A stretch of DNA of 64,000 nt from Guyanagaster necrorhizus (GCF_019112545.1 NW_025064916.1:254080-318079); one strand, 5' to 3'. Shown: positions 21,994 to 35,262, counted from the first letter of the stretch. The notes: generated by a model from the letters alone, not told the origin. Numbers and translations are program-made.

Positions 21994-23558
21994 CGTATTA
22001 GGGATGATGAGAAGAAACGGACGTCCACCTTGATGCGCGTCAGCTGTGTTCATTTCTAAAAGCCTTCTTTAGGTCTATGGCATCGATTTTTTCCCCGGAG
22101 TTGGTGGTCACTTACAACGGTCCACGTTCGCGCGTCAGACCAAAGCTGGTATATTCAGATTGCAGACATGAGCGCTAGCAGTGTACCTTCATATCGCACG
22201 CCTTGACGACATCTCCCCTTGGGCACCTGGCCCGAGCATCATCAATCAGTAAGTTATATTTTCCAGCCTCTGGCCAAGTTCACGCTCTCATCATGTATCT
22301 TAATGAAACTGTGGTAAGTGGCTTGTTTTCATTCTGTGTCCACAAGTCCTTCATCGATTACGCAAGGTACACACCTATCTGTATGGCGCCCCCCCCGTTT
22401 GTCTCTGCCTGGATTATAACCATGAACTTTCACTCTATAATGGGGGGCTTTTTGCAAGAATCAGCAGGCTTTCGTTCCGCATGCATCTAATCTGCTGTCG
22501 ATTCAGCAAGCCAGCTGCGTCAGATGAACTGTATACACTATCCACTATGACGTGGTGGAGTACATTCCCCGCTCCCGAGTCTGGTTTCACCTGGTCTGTT
22601 GTGATGTAGCATGGTAACGTACTATTTGTTCTGTGTCAGGATTAATTCATGCAAGTTTGCGGTTCGTATGGCGAGAGGCAATTCCGAAAGACAGTAACAA
22701 ATTTTTGGAAGATGTTATGAACAGGAGAAAGATCATCGGTTGTTGTTCAGAAGGGCCACACTGGATCATGATTAATATTGGGCTCTAAACCTTTTACGAA
22801 CTTCTATACACCTCGGCACGACCAAGTCTACCTCCCTCCACACCTGACTTGCCTGGTAGGCTTCGGTTGGACCACCACACCTTCTCGAAATAAATGAAAC
22901 TTCCATATAAGCCACCACGCTAGATCCTCTCACGCTCTATTGAAACCTTATGACCAATTCACAATCCTTGGAGTCGCTGAATAATGTAAATCCTCCGATC
23001 TAACGGCAGTGGATGCACGGAAGTTAACTGACTCAGGGCTTGTGGCCGCGTTCTATCGGTTTATTGAGAGGCAACAAAGGCAGTGAGTGGGCTACAAGCT
23101 AAATATACCAGTACCATGGGCCTCTGCGAGTCTTCCGACTGTTTTCTCCGCCCCCCCAACACCAGGAAGAGCGCGAGATAGAACTGACCCTACGTCATCC
23201 GAAATGAGTAATCGCTAGCACGCTTGTTTACGCGGATCTTTAATGGATCCTCGGTTACACAATGAATCGCACGATACACTCTTCTTTCAACACCAAAAAA
23301 AGTGGTCGGGCGCATCCTATATCCGCAATTTACGACACAGAAAAAGGAGCCTCGAGAATCTAACCGAAGTCCCTTGCGATGCGTCATAATTTACAAAGCC
23401 AAAGATAAGACATACGACCCGATGCCGATCGTATTCCGACGGCCGTAAAACATTTGATCATATGCACCGTGTAACCAGCGTTCCAGTTCTCCCCGGAGAT
23501 ATAAAGCGCCAGTGCAAACTCACGGCGTTTCGCAAAAAAACATTTTCCCCACGTCAAT
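21994..23558. other. Intergenic stretch, no gene seen
   Basis: 1.5 kb. Short open frames at 22203-22490 and complement 23190-23387 show no motifs or convincing exon joins. It presumably holds the promoter of the downstream MFS gene. Confidence 0.45.
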
Positions 23559-25701
23559 ATGAACGATACCATCACTAACGATACCCAACATGAGCAAGGC
23601 CAAGATAGCGATGCAAGGTCCGGTACGATACATGTAGATGCCTCCGAGGAAGAAGATTTGGTGATAGACTGGAACGGGCCCGATGATCCTGAAAACCCTA
23701 AAAAGTGCGTCCGGGAACAATACTACTAATTAGACCTTACGACTGAATTTGTTAGCTGGGAATTCTCAAAGAGATGGAGGGCAACGGTGATCGTGTCGCT
23801 GTTCACATTTATCAGCCCCGTGTCGTCATCGATGGTGTCACCAGCGATGGAACAAGTCGCACAGGATTTAGGAATTAGTAGTTCGGTGGAGCTCGCAATG
23901 ACGGTGTCGGTTTTCGTTTTGGCGTATGGTGAGCTAGCTTTTGTGCTCTTTTTTTTTTTCCTGGGAGGAAAGGGGGACTGATAAAGTCTCTTAGCTGTTG
24001 GACCTCTGGTCAGCACATCATCTTATATGAGTTCGACGATGGCACTCAAGTAACCTTTCATCCAGTTCCTCGGCCCGCTCAGTGAGATATACGGACGATC
24101 AAAAGTAATACAGTTTTCCAATGTGTTTTTCTTCGGTAACGTCGTACCTCTCCGCATTTTCGATCCAACCTAACAGCCCTGTCAGTGTGGAATCTCGGGT
24201 GTGGATTCGCCCAGACCAAGACGCAGCTCATAATATTCCGATTTTTTGCCGGTCTGGGTGGAAGCACGCCTTTGGCAGTTGGTGCGGGTGTTCTTGCTGA
24301 CATGTGGAGAGCGGAGGAGAGGGGGAAAGCTATTGCTGTATATTCTCTAGCGCCCTTGATGGGTCCCGTCATCGGTCCTGTCGCTGGCGCCTGGATTGCC
24401 GAAAAGTCAACTTGGAGATGGGTCGTCAGTCTCCCACCTATCCTTCTGTATTCCGTTTCTGATGTGTAACCCCCCCAGTTCTACTCCACATGCATCTTCG
24501 ACGTCTTCGTTCAATGCTTGGGACTCGTATTCCTCAGAGAAAGTAAGCGGAGTCAATTTTAAAGGTTTTTTTTTGGAGCTGTTTTTTGACTATTTATCTT
24601 GATAGGCTTTGCACCAGTACTTTTGGAGCGCAAAGCGGAGAAGATAAGGAAGAGCAAGGATCCTGAGAAGGGTCAACGAAATGTGCGCACTGTGTTTGAC
24701 AAGGCTGGCACTCGGAGGTATGCATTTGGTTGGGTCTCAGCCTCATATTCTGATTGGTTATTATTGACCTTCTGCTCTAGCTGGCAACAAATTTTTGCAA
24801 CAGCCCTCGTTCGCCCCTTTGCACTGTTTGTTCGCGAGCCCATCGTCCAGATAGTCGCTTTGTACATGGCGTTCATATATGGTGTCTTTTATCGTACGTC
24901 GGCCATTGCAGCCGTGGATGTAACTGACAAATTGTTATTCAGTGTATTTGACGACGATGCCAACGATATTCAGAGAGGTATACCACCAAAATACGGGTAT
25001 CGCTGGGTTGCACTACATCGCGCTAGGTTTGGGTGTGAGCTTGGCCTCTCAAACCAACGCGAGGTATATGGATCGCGTTTACAAATATCTGAAGGAAAGG
25101 AACGGGGGCGTCGGGGAGCCAGAATTTCGCGTGCGTGAGTGCCGTCTTTGTTTTCTGCCAAGAGTGCATGCTGACAGGGTCGGGGGTAGCTTCGATGGTG
25201 CCAGGATCGATTGTATTTCCCATAGGACTGCTCTTGACTGGATGGTGTGCACAGAAGGGCGTCCATTGGATAGCGACTGACATTGGCATTGCTTTTGTCG
25301 GAGCGGGGATGATATTGAATTTCCAGTCGATGCAGACGTATGTTGTGGATACGTTTACGCTGTATGCGGCTTCAGGTGGGTTTATTCAGATATTTCTTTT
25401 TTTTTTCTTGTGGGTCGACGGTTAACGGGAGCTTAGGGCTCGCTGCGGTGTCGTGTCTCCGTTCCCTAGCAGGGTTCGGGTTTCCCCTCTTTGCGACATC
25501 CATGTATGATAAACTTGGATATGGAAAGGGTGACACTATTCTTGCTGTGGTCGCGATTGTCCTTGGATGCCCAGCGTACGCGTCATAATGTGTTTCTCAT
25601 TCTGACGGTATTGACCCATCTCTTGCAGACCTTTCTTGTTCTGGAAATATGGCAAAGCAGTGAGAATGAAGAGTCGGTATACTAAGAAACCTACGTCGTA
25701 A
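23559..25701 (+). CDS. MFS transporter, DHA1 drug:H+ antiporter (second paralogue)
   Basis: Start at 23559. An acidic N-terminus (SEEEDLVIDWNGPDDPENPKN) joins across an intron to WEFSKRWRATVIV, the pre-TM1 block. Ten or more short introns connect FLGPLSEIYGRS (motif A equivalent), FRFFAGLGGSTPLAVGAG, WRAEERGKAIA, GPVIGPVAGAW (motif C), STWRWV, FLRE, RPFALFVREP, VYHQNTGIAGLHYI and PGSIVFPIGLLLTGW. The end, PFLFWKYG followed by a basic tail with KKPTS, is in the last exon after an intron ending at about 25628. It exports small molecules or drugs by family; the substrate is unknown. It is the same subfamily as the transporter at 10802 but only distantly similar by eye, so a recent tandem duplication is unlikely. 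Confidence 0.85.
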
Positions 25702-28378
25702 TCCTAGACCTGAATGGATTTTGCATCTCTTCGAATAATAGCATCTGCAAGGGAGTAAGTGGAAGCTCTATTCCAGTCTTCCTGTATATCGAGCACGAAA
25801 TGACCTCTGTCATTTATGTAGTGATCAAGGATCGTGGCGAAGAGGAGGAACCAATAATTACTCTTCGGAGTAGTAGCCTCGTGGCGATTGATCGGTAACT
25901 TGCATCAAGTGGTTGTCATTGGGAGACATCCTGTCCTTGGCATGACATTAAACTACCATCCTGAGCAAGACTCTGCTCGATGCCCCAGCAGGATGGAGAT
26001 TGGTTAAGTTTCCTCACCGTTCTCCAGAAAACCCAGCGATGGGCCTCAGTAGGACAGGGATTGGTTAAGCCTCGAGCACCGTTCTCTCAACTCTGGGGAC
26101 AGGGGATTGTAATAGGGGGATATGCTTTAGAAAACCAGCCGACTCTGAGAAGAGACAGGCCACCTCCAGCTCACTGGTCAAAACCCGTTGGTTAAGCTTC
26201 GAGCACCGTTGGGACACCGGAAAGTGGTTAGTGCTGTACTCTGGGATCCCCTGGGGACTGGAGGAGAGTGCGAGACAGGTACTGATGTATGCTGCGGATC
26301 CGCGCTTAGGCACCAGCGAAGCACATGCATTGGAATGGGAAGGGACCATCCAACCTGAACCGTAGCAGGCTGGTCTAGTATGCCAACCTGGCTCGAGAGG
26401 ACAAATATCGCCTGTCGGTGTGCTGCAGATTAAATGCTGTGGTATGCTTATGTTGTTTCCACGTGTCTGACCCCACCAGTTGCAGAAGGGGGATTACCAG
26501 GTGGCCCTCGCAAGAGAAGCCTTTACATGGGGTGGAGGGACCGGAACAAGAGGGACAGAGGTTCCAAACAGAGGTTCCAAACCAACCAACGCGGTAGCTT
26601 CTCTTATCCAGGAATGCACTTTCTCAGCTTGGGATGCTGGCTCTTGCCATCCTATGTTCCTGTGCATGTACAGCCGAGTCCTTTGCCATATGACTAATCC
26701 ACACTCTTTCCCTTGTTCGAACTCCTTTTAGTGAGAAACTCGTCAAAGAGAAACTTGAAGCACCTTCACATCGACCAACACGGCGTCGGGTCCTCGTTCC
26801 ACCCATCGGTCGGGGCTGCTTACCTTACCCTTGAAATCAGTCACAGTTTGGGGTGCGGGGTTCTTACTAGTATCCTTCGTTATCGCAGGTCAGGCATGAT
26901 GGTGCAAAGCGGGATGAGCGAATTGCGCGCGCCTTGTGTTTCTGGGTCGTAGAGCTACTTCATACAGACGGCACTGCTATCTTTCGAAGCCAGATCCCCC
27001 CTTACCGTCCTCAATCTCGAATGTGTACACGCCAGTGGTGACCTCAAAACAACTGGCATGGCATCTGGACGTTGACGCAGCTTAGTGTCCATTGTATTGA
27101 ACCCGCAATTGGATAGCACGCCCAACGACTTGGGAGCAGCAGATTCGTTTCCTCTCCTTCATTCCGACGTCCCTGCCGAGCCTAGCAAAACTACTCTGCT
27201 CGCCGTATCACGCTAAAACTGTTTCATGATCGTCCTTTGACAGGGGTTCATTCATCCCCGCTTTGAATCCCTGGCAGCTCCGCTCGGTTCGTTTATGGGG
27301 GCTGCCATCCGAAGCTTGTCCGTATCCTAGACAAGTTTCATTGGTATGGATGGGGAATCAAGTCAGGCAGATACCGTTCACCCGTGTCCGATGATTGGGG
27401 CGAAGCTCATGCTTCTGGCAGACTATCCCTTGCTGTTCTCAAGGACCGCTCCTTCGCAGCTGTAAAAAAAGGTTTCTCTTTATGATTGTTATTCCGGTGC
27501 CTCGGCGTCAGTTTATCATTCACTTGACATCTCGATTTCCTGTCCTCAAGTTCGTAGATTTCTACGGGATATGTCAACGGGTGTGTACAGGAGGGGAAGG
27601 GATGAGACAATGATGTAATGAGCATGTATTCTTAGCTAGTGTTATCTTTTTTTAGTTTCCGTCCTTCAGTGTCTAGACTCTTGAAATCACAATATTTTGC
27701 AGCCTGAGTAATTGGATAATCTCCTCTCGCAGTCCCTCTCGATCCCTATGAAGCCCGCTTGAAGTTTGCCCGTAGAAAATGTGGCGAGACCCAAGTCATT
27801 TTTGAACCTTATGGCGGACAAGGGGGGATTGTGACTCCGAGTTTCGTGGTGTGATGATTCTTGAAATGTCGCGCGCCGAACGTTGGCAGTGATTCTGAAA
27901 CTTGTTGGTCCACGGCACTACCAGGTTCTTTTCACTCTTCCTTCTTCTCCGGGCTCACTCGTTTCTGTATCGCTAAACAACACAACGCAAGTGAATCTCC
28001 TCGAAGCCCACACGTCTATAAAGTCCTTACCATTTTCATAACACGCCAAGTCCAACATCGTTTTCCTTTCCACCCACTTTTTCCCGACGAAGTACAGTGC
28101 AGATACCACTGTAATACCGACAATCTAAGAGGACGTTTGTTTTAGCTGCTCAGACTCGTGTTGGTTAGTAATTTTACGCACAAAGTTTCTCGGAAAACGC
28201 CCGCGACCTTCGTTGAACTTGCCACCGTGTCTGTGCAGGCGGAAGGTCATGGCGTACAGGAGCGTTTGGAGAAAGGGAAGAAAGATGGCAACAGCAATTC
28301 GCATGATGATCGGCCCGTCTCGGCCCTCTCGACTGATCTACTATATATATACACAAAAGATAAAATACATTTGTTCGT
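25702..28378. other. Long intergenic region with repeats and coding-like remnants
   Basis: 2.7 kb with no gene I can defend. It contains the degenerate 61-bp repeat at about 25988-26210. A coding-like stretch near 27305-27480 (FHWYGWGIKSGRYR, then HASGRLSLAVLKDRSFAAV) stops at a TGA with no obvious splice rescue; it may be a gene relic. The part nearest 28378 is the 3' flank of PEX19. Confidence 0.4.
25988..26210 (+). repeat. Degenerate repeat with TTGGTTAAG..CACCGTT core
   Basis: TTGGTTAAGC-C/T-TCGAGCACCGTT occurs at 26061-26083 and 26188-26210 with one mismatch. A weaker copy (TTGGTTAAG, then CACCGTT) is at about 26000-26021. The first two copies are about 61 bp apart and share the preceding CAG-C/T-AGGA bases. 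The third is about 127 bp further, close to two periods. Confidence 0.7.
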
Positions 28379-29609
28379 TTACATTACCACACACCCTTCT
28401 CCCATCTGCGGCAAACCATCAGGGCCGAATCCAAGCCCTGGAGGAAGAGGGCCCATGATGCTCGTCGGCGGAGCGCCATACGATTGTATCTAAAAAACTG
28501 TCAGCGGAAAGGCAATACAGACGACAGGAGAGCCTACCTCGCTCATGAGATCCACAACCTTCTTCATATCAGCTGCGTTCTTATCGTCATACCCAGGAGC
28601 TTCGAACAGGGCTACGATTTTCTGCACGTAACCCATCTGGGTCTGGTATCGTTGCTTGTCTTCGGATGTTAGATCTGCAGGGGGGTTTGAAAGGAAGCCA
28701 GGGAACTATGCAGCTGTGAGTCAAGGGTATGGATGAGAAAATGTCAAATGCTTACTTTGTCGCTTAGTTCTTTTAAGGGCTCGTAGAGCACTTCCTTGCT
28801 CATCAGCTGGCCCATCATCTTCTCAAAGAACCCATCGATAGACTCCTCGCTCGCATCGAGCCCGCCATTCTCTTCCATTCCCAGATCCTTCAACATAGCC
28901 TCTATGCTAGCTAGGTCCAGATCTGAAGTCGATGTGGAGTCCTCAGCCTAGAATAATTAGACCAAAAGTGAACAAGATGGTCGGTAAACGTACCTTCAAA
29001 TCCGACTCGCTCTGCTTCAGCTTGTCCATCGTCTGCTTGACCTTGGACTGAAAGTCACCACCACTACGGCCTGCGTCTTTGGGTTTATAGTCCGGGCCCA
29101 TCATCTGTTGGACGTCCTCGCCTCCCTCGCCATTCATGCCTTCGACCAACATAGCCTCCCATGCAGCCTTCAACAGTCCAATCCGGTCTTCTTCGGTGTC
29201 GCCCTGAGAGTCGGAATGGCCTGCTTCCACTTGAAGCTCCCTCATCAGGTCCTCCATCCCCTTGACAAGTTCACGAGTAAACTCTGTTGTGAGCTCGTCC
29301 TCGTCGAGGTCTTCTGCCATCGAGCCGAGCTCCGTCTTTGCTGACCCCAGAATGGACTTTGGTGGAAGGTCTACAAGCGTGTTCGTATGTGGCCGTTCGG
29401 AGAACGTTGTCGTTGCTGTAGGCGGTGGAGGTGGGGGAGGTGAGATGGACGGCGGGGATGTTCTCGGTATGTTGAATTGGGATAGTACATCTTCAGATCC
29501 TGTTTGAATAGGAATTCACAGGAATGGTAATGATAGACTTCGTACCGTCGAACTCGTCGAAATCCTCCTCCTCAGTGTCCTGCACAGTTGTCCGCTTTGC
29601 CTTGGACAT
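28379..29609 (-). CDS. PEX19: Peroxisome biogenesis protein Pex19, farnesylated type
   Basis: Starts at 29609 (MSKAKRTTVQDTEEEDFDEF). The N-terminal acidic region is the Pex3-binding type. A poly-Pro stretch (SPPPPPPPTATTT) and LPPKSILGSAK follow. The helical core contains FTRELVKGMEDLMRELQ and LLKAAWEAMLVEG. After a splice come LASIEAMLKDLGM and FFEKMMGQLMSKEVLYEPLK, the conserved cargo-binding block of Pex19. Further C-terminal are PADLTSEDKQRYQTQM and GYDDKNAADMKKVVDLM. The last exon ends GLPQMGEGCVVM: CVVM is a CaaX farnesylation box, as in other Pex19 proteins. Pex19 is the cytosolic chaperone and import receptor for peroxisomal membrane proteins. Introns lie at about 28494-28538, 28706-28756, 28948-28993 and 29501-29546. 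All key parts are present. Confidence 0.93.
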
Positions 29610-31636
29610 TGTGGCCCTTTACAGGTTGTCACAGTGCTTCTCCCCACAAGATGGAGGATCATAATATGACGGATGGCACTTACGGTCAGTTGGACGCTCG
29701 GGCAGTTGGTCGAGCCGCAAAGACAAGGGTAACCCCCAAAAGTTTGATGGCAGTCCATTCAGTAATTCACGTGAAAACAATTATGTACCATTTCAATCTT
29801 ATCTAGTCGCCACCATTAATACTAGCGGTCGTCGCTTGACGGCTATCATACCTTGCTTTACCGATTTTTCTGTGGCTCCCAATAATCACTGCCTGACGAG
29901 ACATGCTTTATTGTAGTGTCTTTCCCCTGGGTTACAAGACGACACCTTGTGAGTATCGATCGATGATGTTGTCTCCATGTCTACATCTTTCCTGGTCTTC
30001 CTATTGTGAACATGGGCAATCACTCTTTTTGATACGCATCGATGCTGGAGGGGTCACCATAGATACTATTCCTTCCCACCTTCCTAGAAGAAATTCCATT
30101 TCAGAAACCAAAATAAACACGGAGGAGCACCGACAACGCCTTTGAAGAGACCTAGGATTTGAACGACGGAAAAGACTGTTTATTCAAATTGCGACGTATA
30201 ACCATTGAAATAAAATCCCCGCTTTCTGTTATCCCTATTAACTGACAACCACATGGACGCGTCTGAACGCGCTCCTAATCAAGTCTGTCATGTGGGGTAG
30301 ACCTTTCGCGCAAAATTCTAGTCGGCAGCTTCGGCACCAGACTGTATTTTCGGAAGAAACTTCTGCCACTGGCTGCCGAGCGCCGAGCTTTTGGAGATAA
30401 GTGCGCTTATTTCCTCCCATTTCCAATAAGTTACAAAGAGCCCAATCTGATGGCTACCTCGTCTTCTGACGCCAAATGGCCCGCGCCACCAAATGGTCTG
30501 GAATATTATCCATGCTGAAACAGCCGCTGATGCCCTTGTCCTCGAGGGGTGTTCTTCCCCACAAGCTGGGGTTGGGGGGAAGGGTCTAATTGAATAATCG
30601 GCCAACACGCTCGGACCCATGTCTGAGAATCCACTCTCCTCTCTTTCGAAAGGGCGTTGCGTGACCTTGCTGACCCTGTCAAGGCTGTATCGATTGCCCT
30701 GGCTGCTGAGTCTGCTTACCTTTTTTTTCATCTCCGCAAGGTAGTTGTTACTCCACATTTTGCCCCTTTGTCAACGTATGTGTTCCGCATTTTCCCGTAA
30801 GCAAGTTTCCCCTTGTCGTGGCTCGTCATAAGTCTCGATCCCGTATATCGGAGTTTCTCTTTCGGTTTTTCTCTCGTATGTCAGATCTGCATTCCTCGTC
30901 TTCCATGGCTGTGTTTCGTTGAGGTTTTTTTTTTTCCTGGTGTACTACATACTTCTCCAGGCTTTTAATAACCAATTCTATTTCGATCTCAGTTACCCCG
31001 CACGCCACTCGGTTGCCTGTGGCTTCGTTCCATTATTTTTACAACCGCCTACAGCCACCTACTGCTTTTCCAGCCCTTCCGAGTTGTTACGTATGTCGAC
31101 CGCAACAAAGATAGGCAGATTACTTCGTCAAACCGCGATCAGCGTGTCCATGATGAGATTTACCATTACCATTTTAGGAATTGCTTACAATTTTGATGTT
31201 GCTTTCTACCAACATCGTTAGCATGCTCACGGGCTCTGAGCGCAGCATGTCGACATCACCAGATCATTGGAACACCTATCGGCAACATTGCTTCAAATCA
31301 AAGCAGTATCCGCTTCCCAATTTCCAAAATGATGTATTTTGTAGCAAACTCGGCGGCTCGGCACAGAAGTTTGAGGGTAAAAGTATGGGATTCCAAATTC
31401 CAATCATCGGGAGTCAGACGACTTGCCTGACCTTGTATTGTACCTCGAGGACGGCCCCTTGAGCGAAGTGGGATTGAGTGTGCTCTGACGACGGCCAGTG
31501 CCACGACACCCTCCCCTTTTCGAAAAGGCTCCTAACCAACCCACGATCGATCGTTTACGGGAAATTTCGGTACCCCAAGAGTAGCCAACCACGATAACTT
31601 ACCCCGCATTTTTCTTGTTCTGATTTTTCCTACAAT
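29610..31636. other. Intergenic region with an unplaced coding-like segment
   Basis: 2 kb between PEX19 (minus) and the Zn2Cys6 factor (plus). At about 30640-30790 plus, a frame reads RALRDLADPVKAVSIALAAE and then FHLRKVVVTPHFAPLSTYVF, followed by a good donor (GTAAGC). This looks like one exon of a gene, but I cannot find credible flanking exons, and the later frame around 30985-31100 does not join clearly. It may be a relic or an unrecognised gene. Confidence 0.4.
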
Positions 31637-34568
31637 ATGCCTCCAGTAACGACCTCGGATACGCAGCAGGAGACACAGACGTCTTCGATTCTCAAGGAGC
31701 GTCGGTTCAAGCTGAGCAGGTAAGTCCCAACTCTTGTGCGGATCATCGGAACGGCGGCGCTCACTGTGACTGATAACAGGGCATGCGATCGTTGTCGGTA
31801 TGTATCATCCATTGTTTTCTCAGTTGGTGCGCAAATCTGACTTGTATTAGGCGGAGGAGAATCAAGTGCGATGAAGGCCATCCCTGCCAGGCCTGTCTTA
31901 CCGCCAATTCAGCATGTACATTCGAGGAGCCTGGGAAGAGGACTCACCCACACAAGTCCAAGTAGGCAGTTTCTGCCAGCATAATTGTTTCTTCTTACTG
32001 ATAAGGTATACTAGGCGAACTGCGACGCTAGAGGACCGTATGCACCACCTCGAAACGCTAATACAAGCGATACCACCCGCGGTGTTCGCTGCTGGTGGTG
32101 CAGCTGCTGCAGTGAACCCAGCTAAGCAGTCTTCTCCCACCGACATCAACAGCCCTGCTTTTGCCTTTCCTTCCTTTCCCTCGGGAATCCCCCCACCTTC
32201 CTTGCATGTTTTTCCACTAACCAACCCATCGACACATTTCTCACCACCTCCTCAATCTGCTGATGGTCGACAACGAAGTCCTAGTTCGTCTTTCCAGTCT
32301 CTCATGGGAAATCTCTTCACAGGGAGTGGCCCAGATTCCCTTGCGGACGACACCTCGCGGATGTCGCTCACCGCCTCATATCTATATTTTGACGATGAGG
32401 GGTACACGCGATGGCAAGGTGAAACGTCCGGTTTGCCCCTGTTGGATCTTTTGGTCGAGCGACACAATCCTTCCGAGACGAGCGAAAGCACGCCATCAAA
32501 CGAGACTACATCGGCGGCCACGAAAATTGCCAATTCTCAGGAGCCGCAATGGTTTCCCAACCGAACACCCCGGAGAACACATATTAATCCCCAGACGCTC
32601 TGGTCGATGATAACAACATATATCGAGCCGGAGCTTATGGACAGGTAAATAGGTCGATCACCGGGAGGGATGATAGCTGACAGTCATTTTATGCGCAGTC
32701 TCGTGCAATGCTATCTCTCAACGTCTTATTACATCCTCCCCTTCATACACGTCCCGACTTTCCTCGCAGACTACGGTAACCCAGAAAAATGGGGTGAACC
32801 TGGATTCGCTGCCTTCATTGTCTCCATTTGTTGTCTGGCGTCCCGGCATATGGATGACCCTCGTGTTCGTGCCGATCCAAATGACAGCATCTCTGCTGGC
32901 ACGCATTGGTTCGAGCTTCTCGGACGACTACGCACTCTCCCTACGGCGGACCGACCGACCCTATACACCATACATGCCAACCTTATCGCTGCCGTATACG
33001 CCATCGGTCTTGGCCGACTCTCAAAAGGCGCTGCCCTCCTCTCAGAAGCCATAACCGTGTCCGTCGATGCTGGTCTCCACCGTTCAGCCGACACATACGA
33101 TCTCTTCGACCCAATTGAGGACGAGGTGCGGAAACGCACGTTCTGGTGTGTGTATATCTGGGATAAGCAGCTGAGTGCGCATTTTGGGCGACCGCCGATG
33201 ATCCGATTGAGGGACTGCGATGTGGGAGAGCCGGCGCCCGTTGATGATGAGTATATCACGCATGAGGGCGTCGGTGTGCCACCTCCAGGTACCGAATGCC
33301 GTATGAGCGCTTTCATATTCTCACTGCGGATTTTCGTGGTGGCTGAGTCGGTATTGGATGTGCCGCCGGCGCGGCAGTCCTCGTCACCTTTTATGGCTAA
33401 GGCAGCGGCGCTCCTGACTGGGTCCTCCGGGTGTAAACTACTCAAGGACGAGGAGATACTGCTGGACGAGATCCATCGGAGTATACCTCCCATTTGGTCG
33501 CAGTCTGCGGAGACTCTGGGTACGGAAGATACGATTCGACTGACGCAGGCGGAGCGGTTACATTGCGCGGAACACTTTGTACGGCTCTTGATCCATCGAC
33601 ATCGGTTTTCGCAGATGGTCGCTGAGCGGCATGCAGCGGGCGGAGACGATGAGCAACAGACTGAAGCTGAGAAGGAGGCTATGGTCGCAGCGCATAATTC
33701 GGCATTGCAAATCGCCGCTGCGCATTTGCATATTGCGAGGAAGGGATTGATGACCTACTGTGAGGTTTTCCAGCGCCTATCTTATGATAGACTTTTCCTG
33801 ATGCGATGATTTTTTTTAGATGGCGTTCACGTTATCCACCAACTCACCCAAGCTGGACGGACACTCGTCGCCGTTCTACTCAACTGCAAGACTGATACGT
33901 TGCAACACCTGATACCCTCTGGTCTCGACGCGCTGCGCTCTTGTATTGGTCTTCTGAGAAGATTCAGCGGTCGTTACATCTGCGGACTCCGTTCGGGGGA
34001 TCTCATGGAAGAATTCTGCCGATGTGAGTTTTTTTTCGTAGCGCCCTCCATTCACACTTCTAACTCTAACTCAATAGTAACTCAAATTCCGTTGGAGCCC
34101 ACCCCACAACAGGATAATCCTCAAAATGACAGACGTCCGCCCTGGATCCGACCCGTACGCAAGAAGGCGCCGTCTATTGCTCGCTCAAATTGCAGTGGGG
34201 AGTCCCCCAGTCCCGAAGCGTTTTCGCCGTCTGACTTCCTGGACGCCCAAAAAGGTGCGGGGCCGTCGTCCTTTCCTCCGGCACCACAGTCTGCAGGGAC
34301 GCCCGTGACAAAATTCGAGCAACCGTCGTTCACCGACGGCCCCGGGAACATGAACATGGACATCCTGAGCAACGAGCAACTGTACATGTCGCCATCGGAT
34401 GTCATGTCGCTGTTCAACGACGGCACGGTCGACCTCGGCCAAATCTTCAATCCAGAATTTATCCAGCCGCCCAGGTCTTCGGATGGGAATAATATTGGCG
34501 GAGGAGGAGGAGGAGGAGGAGGAGGAGAGCCGTACCTGAAAATGACCGGTATCGTTACTTCCCCATAG
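31637..34568 (+). CDS. Zn2Cys6 fungal transcription factor (fungal_trans domain)
   Basis: Start at 31637. The zinc cluster is split by two introns and reads ACDRCRRRRIKCDEGHPC, then QACLTANSACTFEE after splicing: Cys-x2-Cys-x6-Cys-x5-Cys-x2-Cys-x6-Cys, a complete binuclear cluster. A dimerisation coiled coil follows (TATLEDRMHHLETLIQ). After a Ser/Pro linker the fungal-specific regulatory domain begins: YYILPFIHVPTFLADY, FAAFIVSICCLASRH, WFELLGRL, GRLSKGAALLSEAITVSVDA, RKRTFWCVYIWDKQLSAHFG and GRPPMIRLRDCDV. A further exon has VIHQLTQAGRTLV. The C-terminal tail is Pro/Ser-rich with a glycine run just before the end. The family binds CGG-type sites and regulates metabolism or drug response; the target genes are unknown. 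The nearest neighbours are PEX19 and an F-box gene, neither suggesting a pathway. About 900 residues, apparently intact. Confidence 0.88.
34500..34527 (+). repeat. (GGA)n trinucleotide repeat encoding polyglycine
   Basis: About nine GGA/GGAG units near the C-terminus of the transcription factor encode ten Gly in a row. Expected to be length-variable between strains. Confidence 0.85.
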
Positions 34569-35223
34569 CGACACTGAATGCGTGGCGCATTTTCTCATTT
34601 TACTTACGTGGAAGGGACGAATCAACGCACGCTGCAGATCGTAATTACCAAAGGCCATATATATGTACTATGTAGCTTTGAGGATATGTGTATAATATTT
34701 TTTTTATGTTTGACGGATGCCGATTGATACGAGCCTCGTTGCTCTCAGGTCCAAAGCACCATATGAATGCGCAGGATGCGCTGCTCGTGCGACTTGCCAA
34801 ATTAGGACAGTTCTTTCAACTTTATTCGCACCGGAGGCTGTATCCGCGTCACGCTTTTTAGATCTGAGATCTGTCACGAACCCATTTCGACTTCCCTTTG
34901 TTCAGTCATGTTATGGAAGGTAGAGTGAAACTTATTACAAAAGTCCTCAAGGGAAAAAAGGCCACCGATACCCCGTTTCTTCATTCTATTCCACGTTCTC
35001 CCTTCCTCTTCTAGCCTTTCGTTTTTTTGCTTTCCCTTCAATTCATTCAGCTTTTGGCTTCTAGCCTTGCCACCAATATCGCACGCTTGCGACAGAAACA
35101 ATAAGGCAAGCGCACAAGGTATGTTCCGATTGATGTTTGATTGCGGTTTTTCCTGATTATGGTCTACTCCTTTTTGTTCTAGCGGATCCAATGAAACAAA
35201 GGAACGAATTTATTGGATACAGG

Positions 35224-35231
35224 TATATTTA
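35224..35231 (+). promoter_or_regulatory. TATA-like element upstream of F-box gene
   Basis: TATATTTA, about 75 bases before the ATG at 35299. The CCCCT-rich leader follows it. Confidence 0.4.
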
Positions 35232-35262
35232 AGAGGCCGGTGTTTACCGACGTGATTGTCTT

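Noticed and set aside
10802..25701. Secondary-metabolite cluster hypothesis (two MFS pumps near each other)
   Set aside because: No PKS, NRPS, terpene cyclase, P450 or similar genes lie between them; the intervening genes are Mn-SOD, a nuclear protein and a secreted esterase-like protein.
32771..33493. 240-codon minus-strand frame
   Set aside because: Antisense shadow of the Zn2Cys6 regulator exon, caused by its codon composition.
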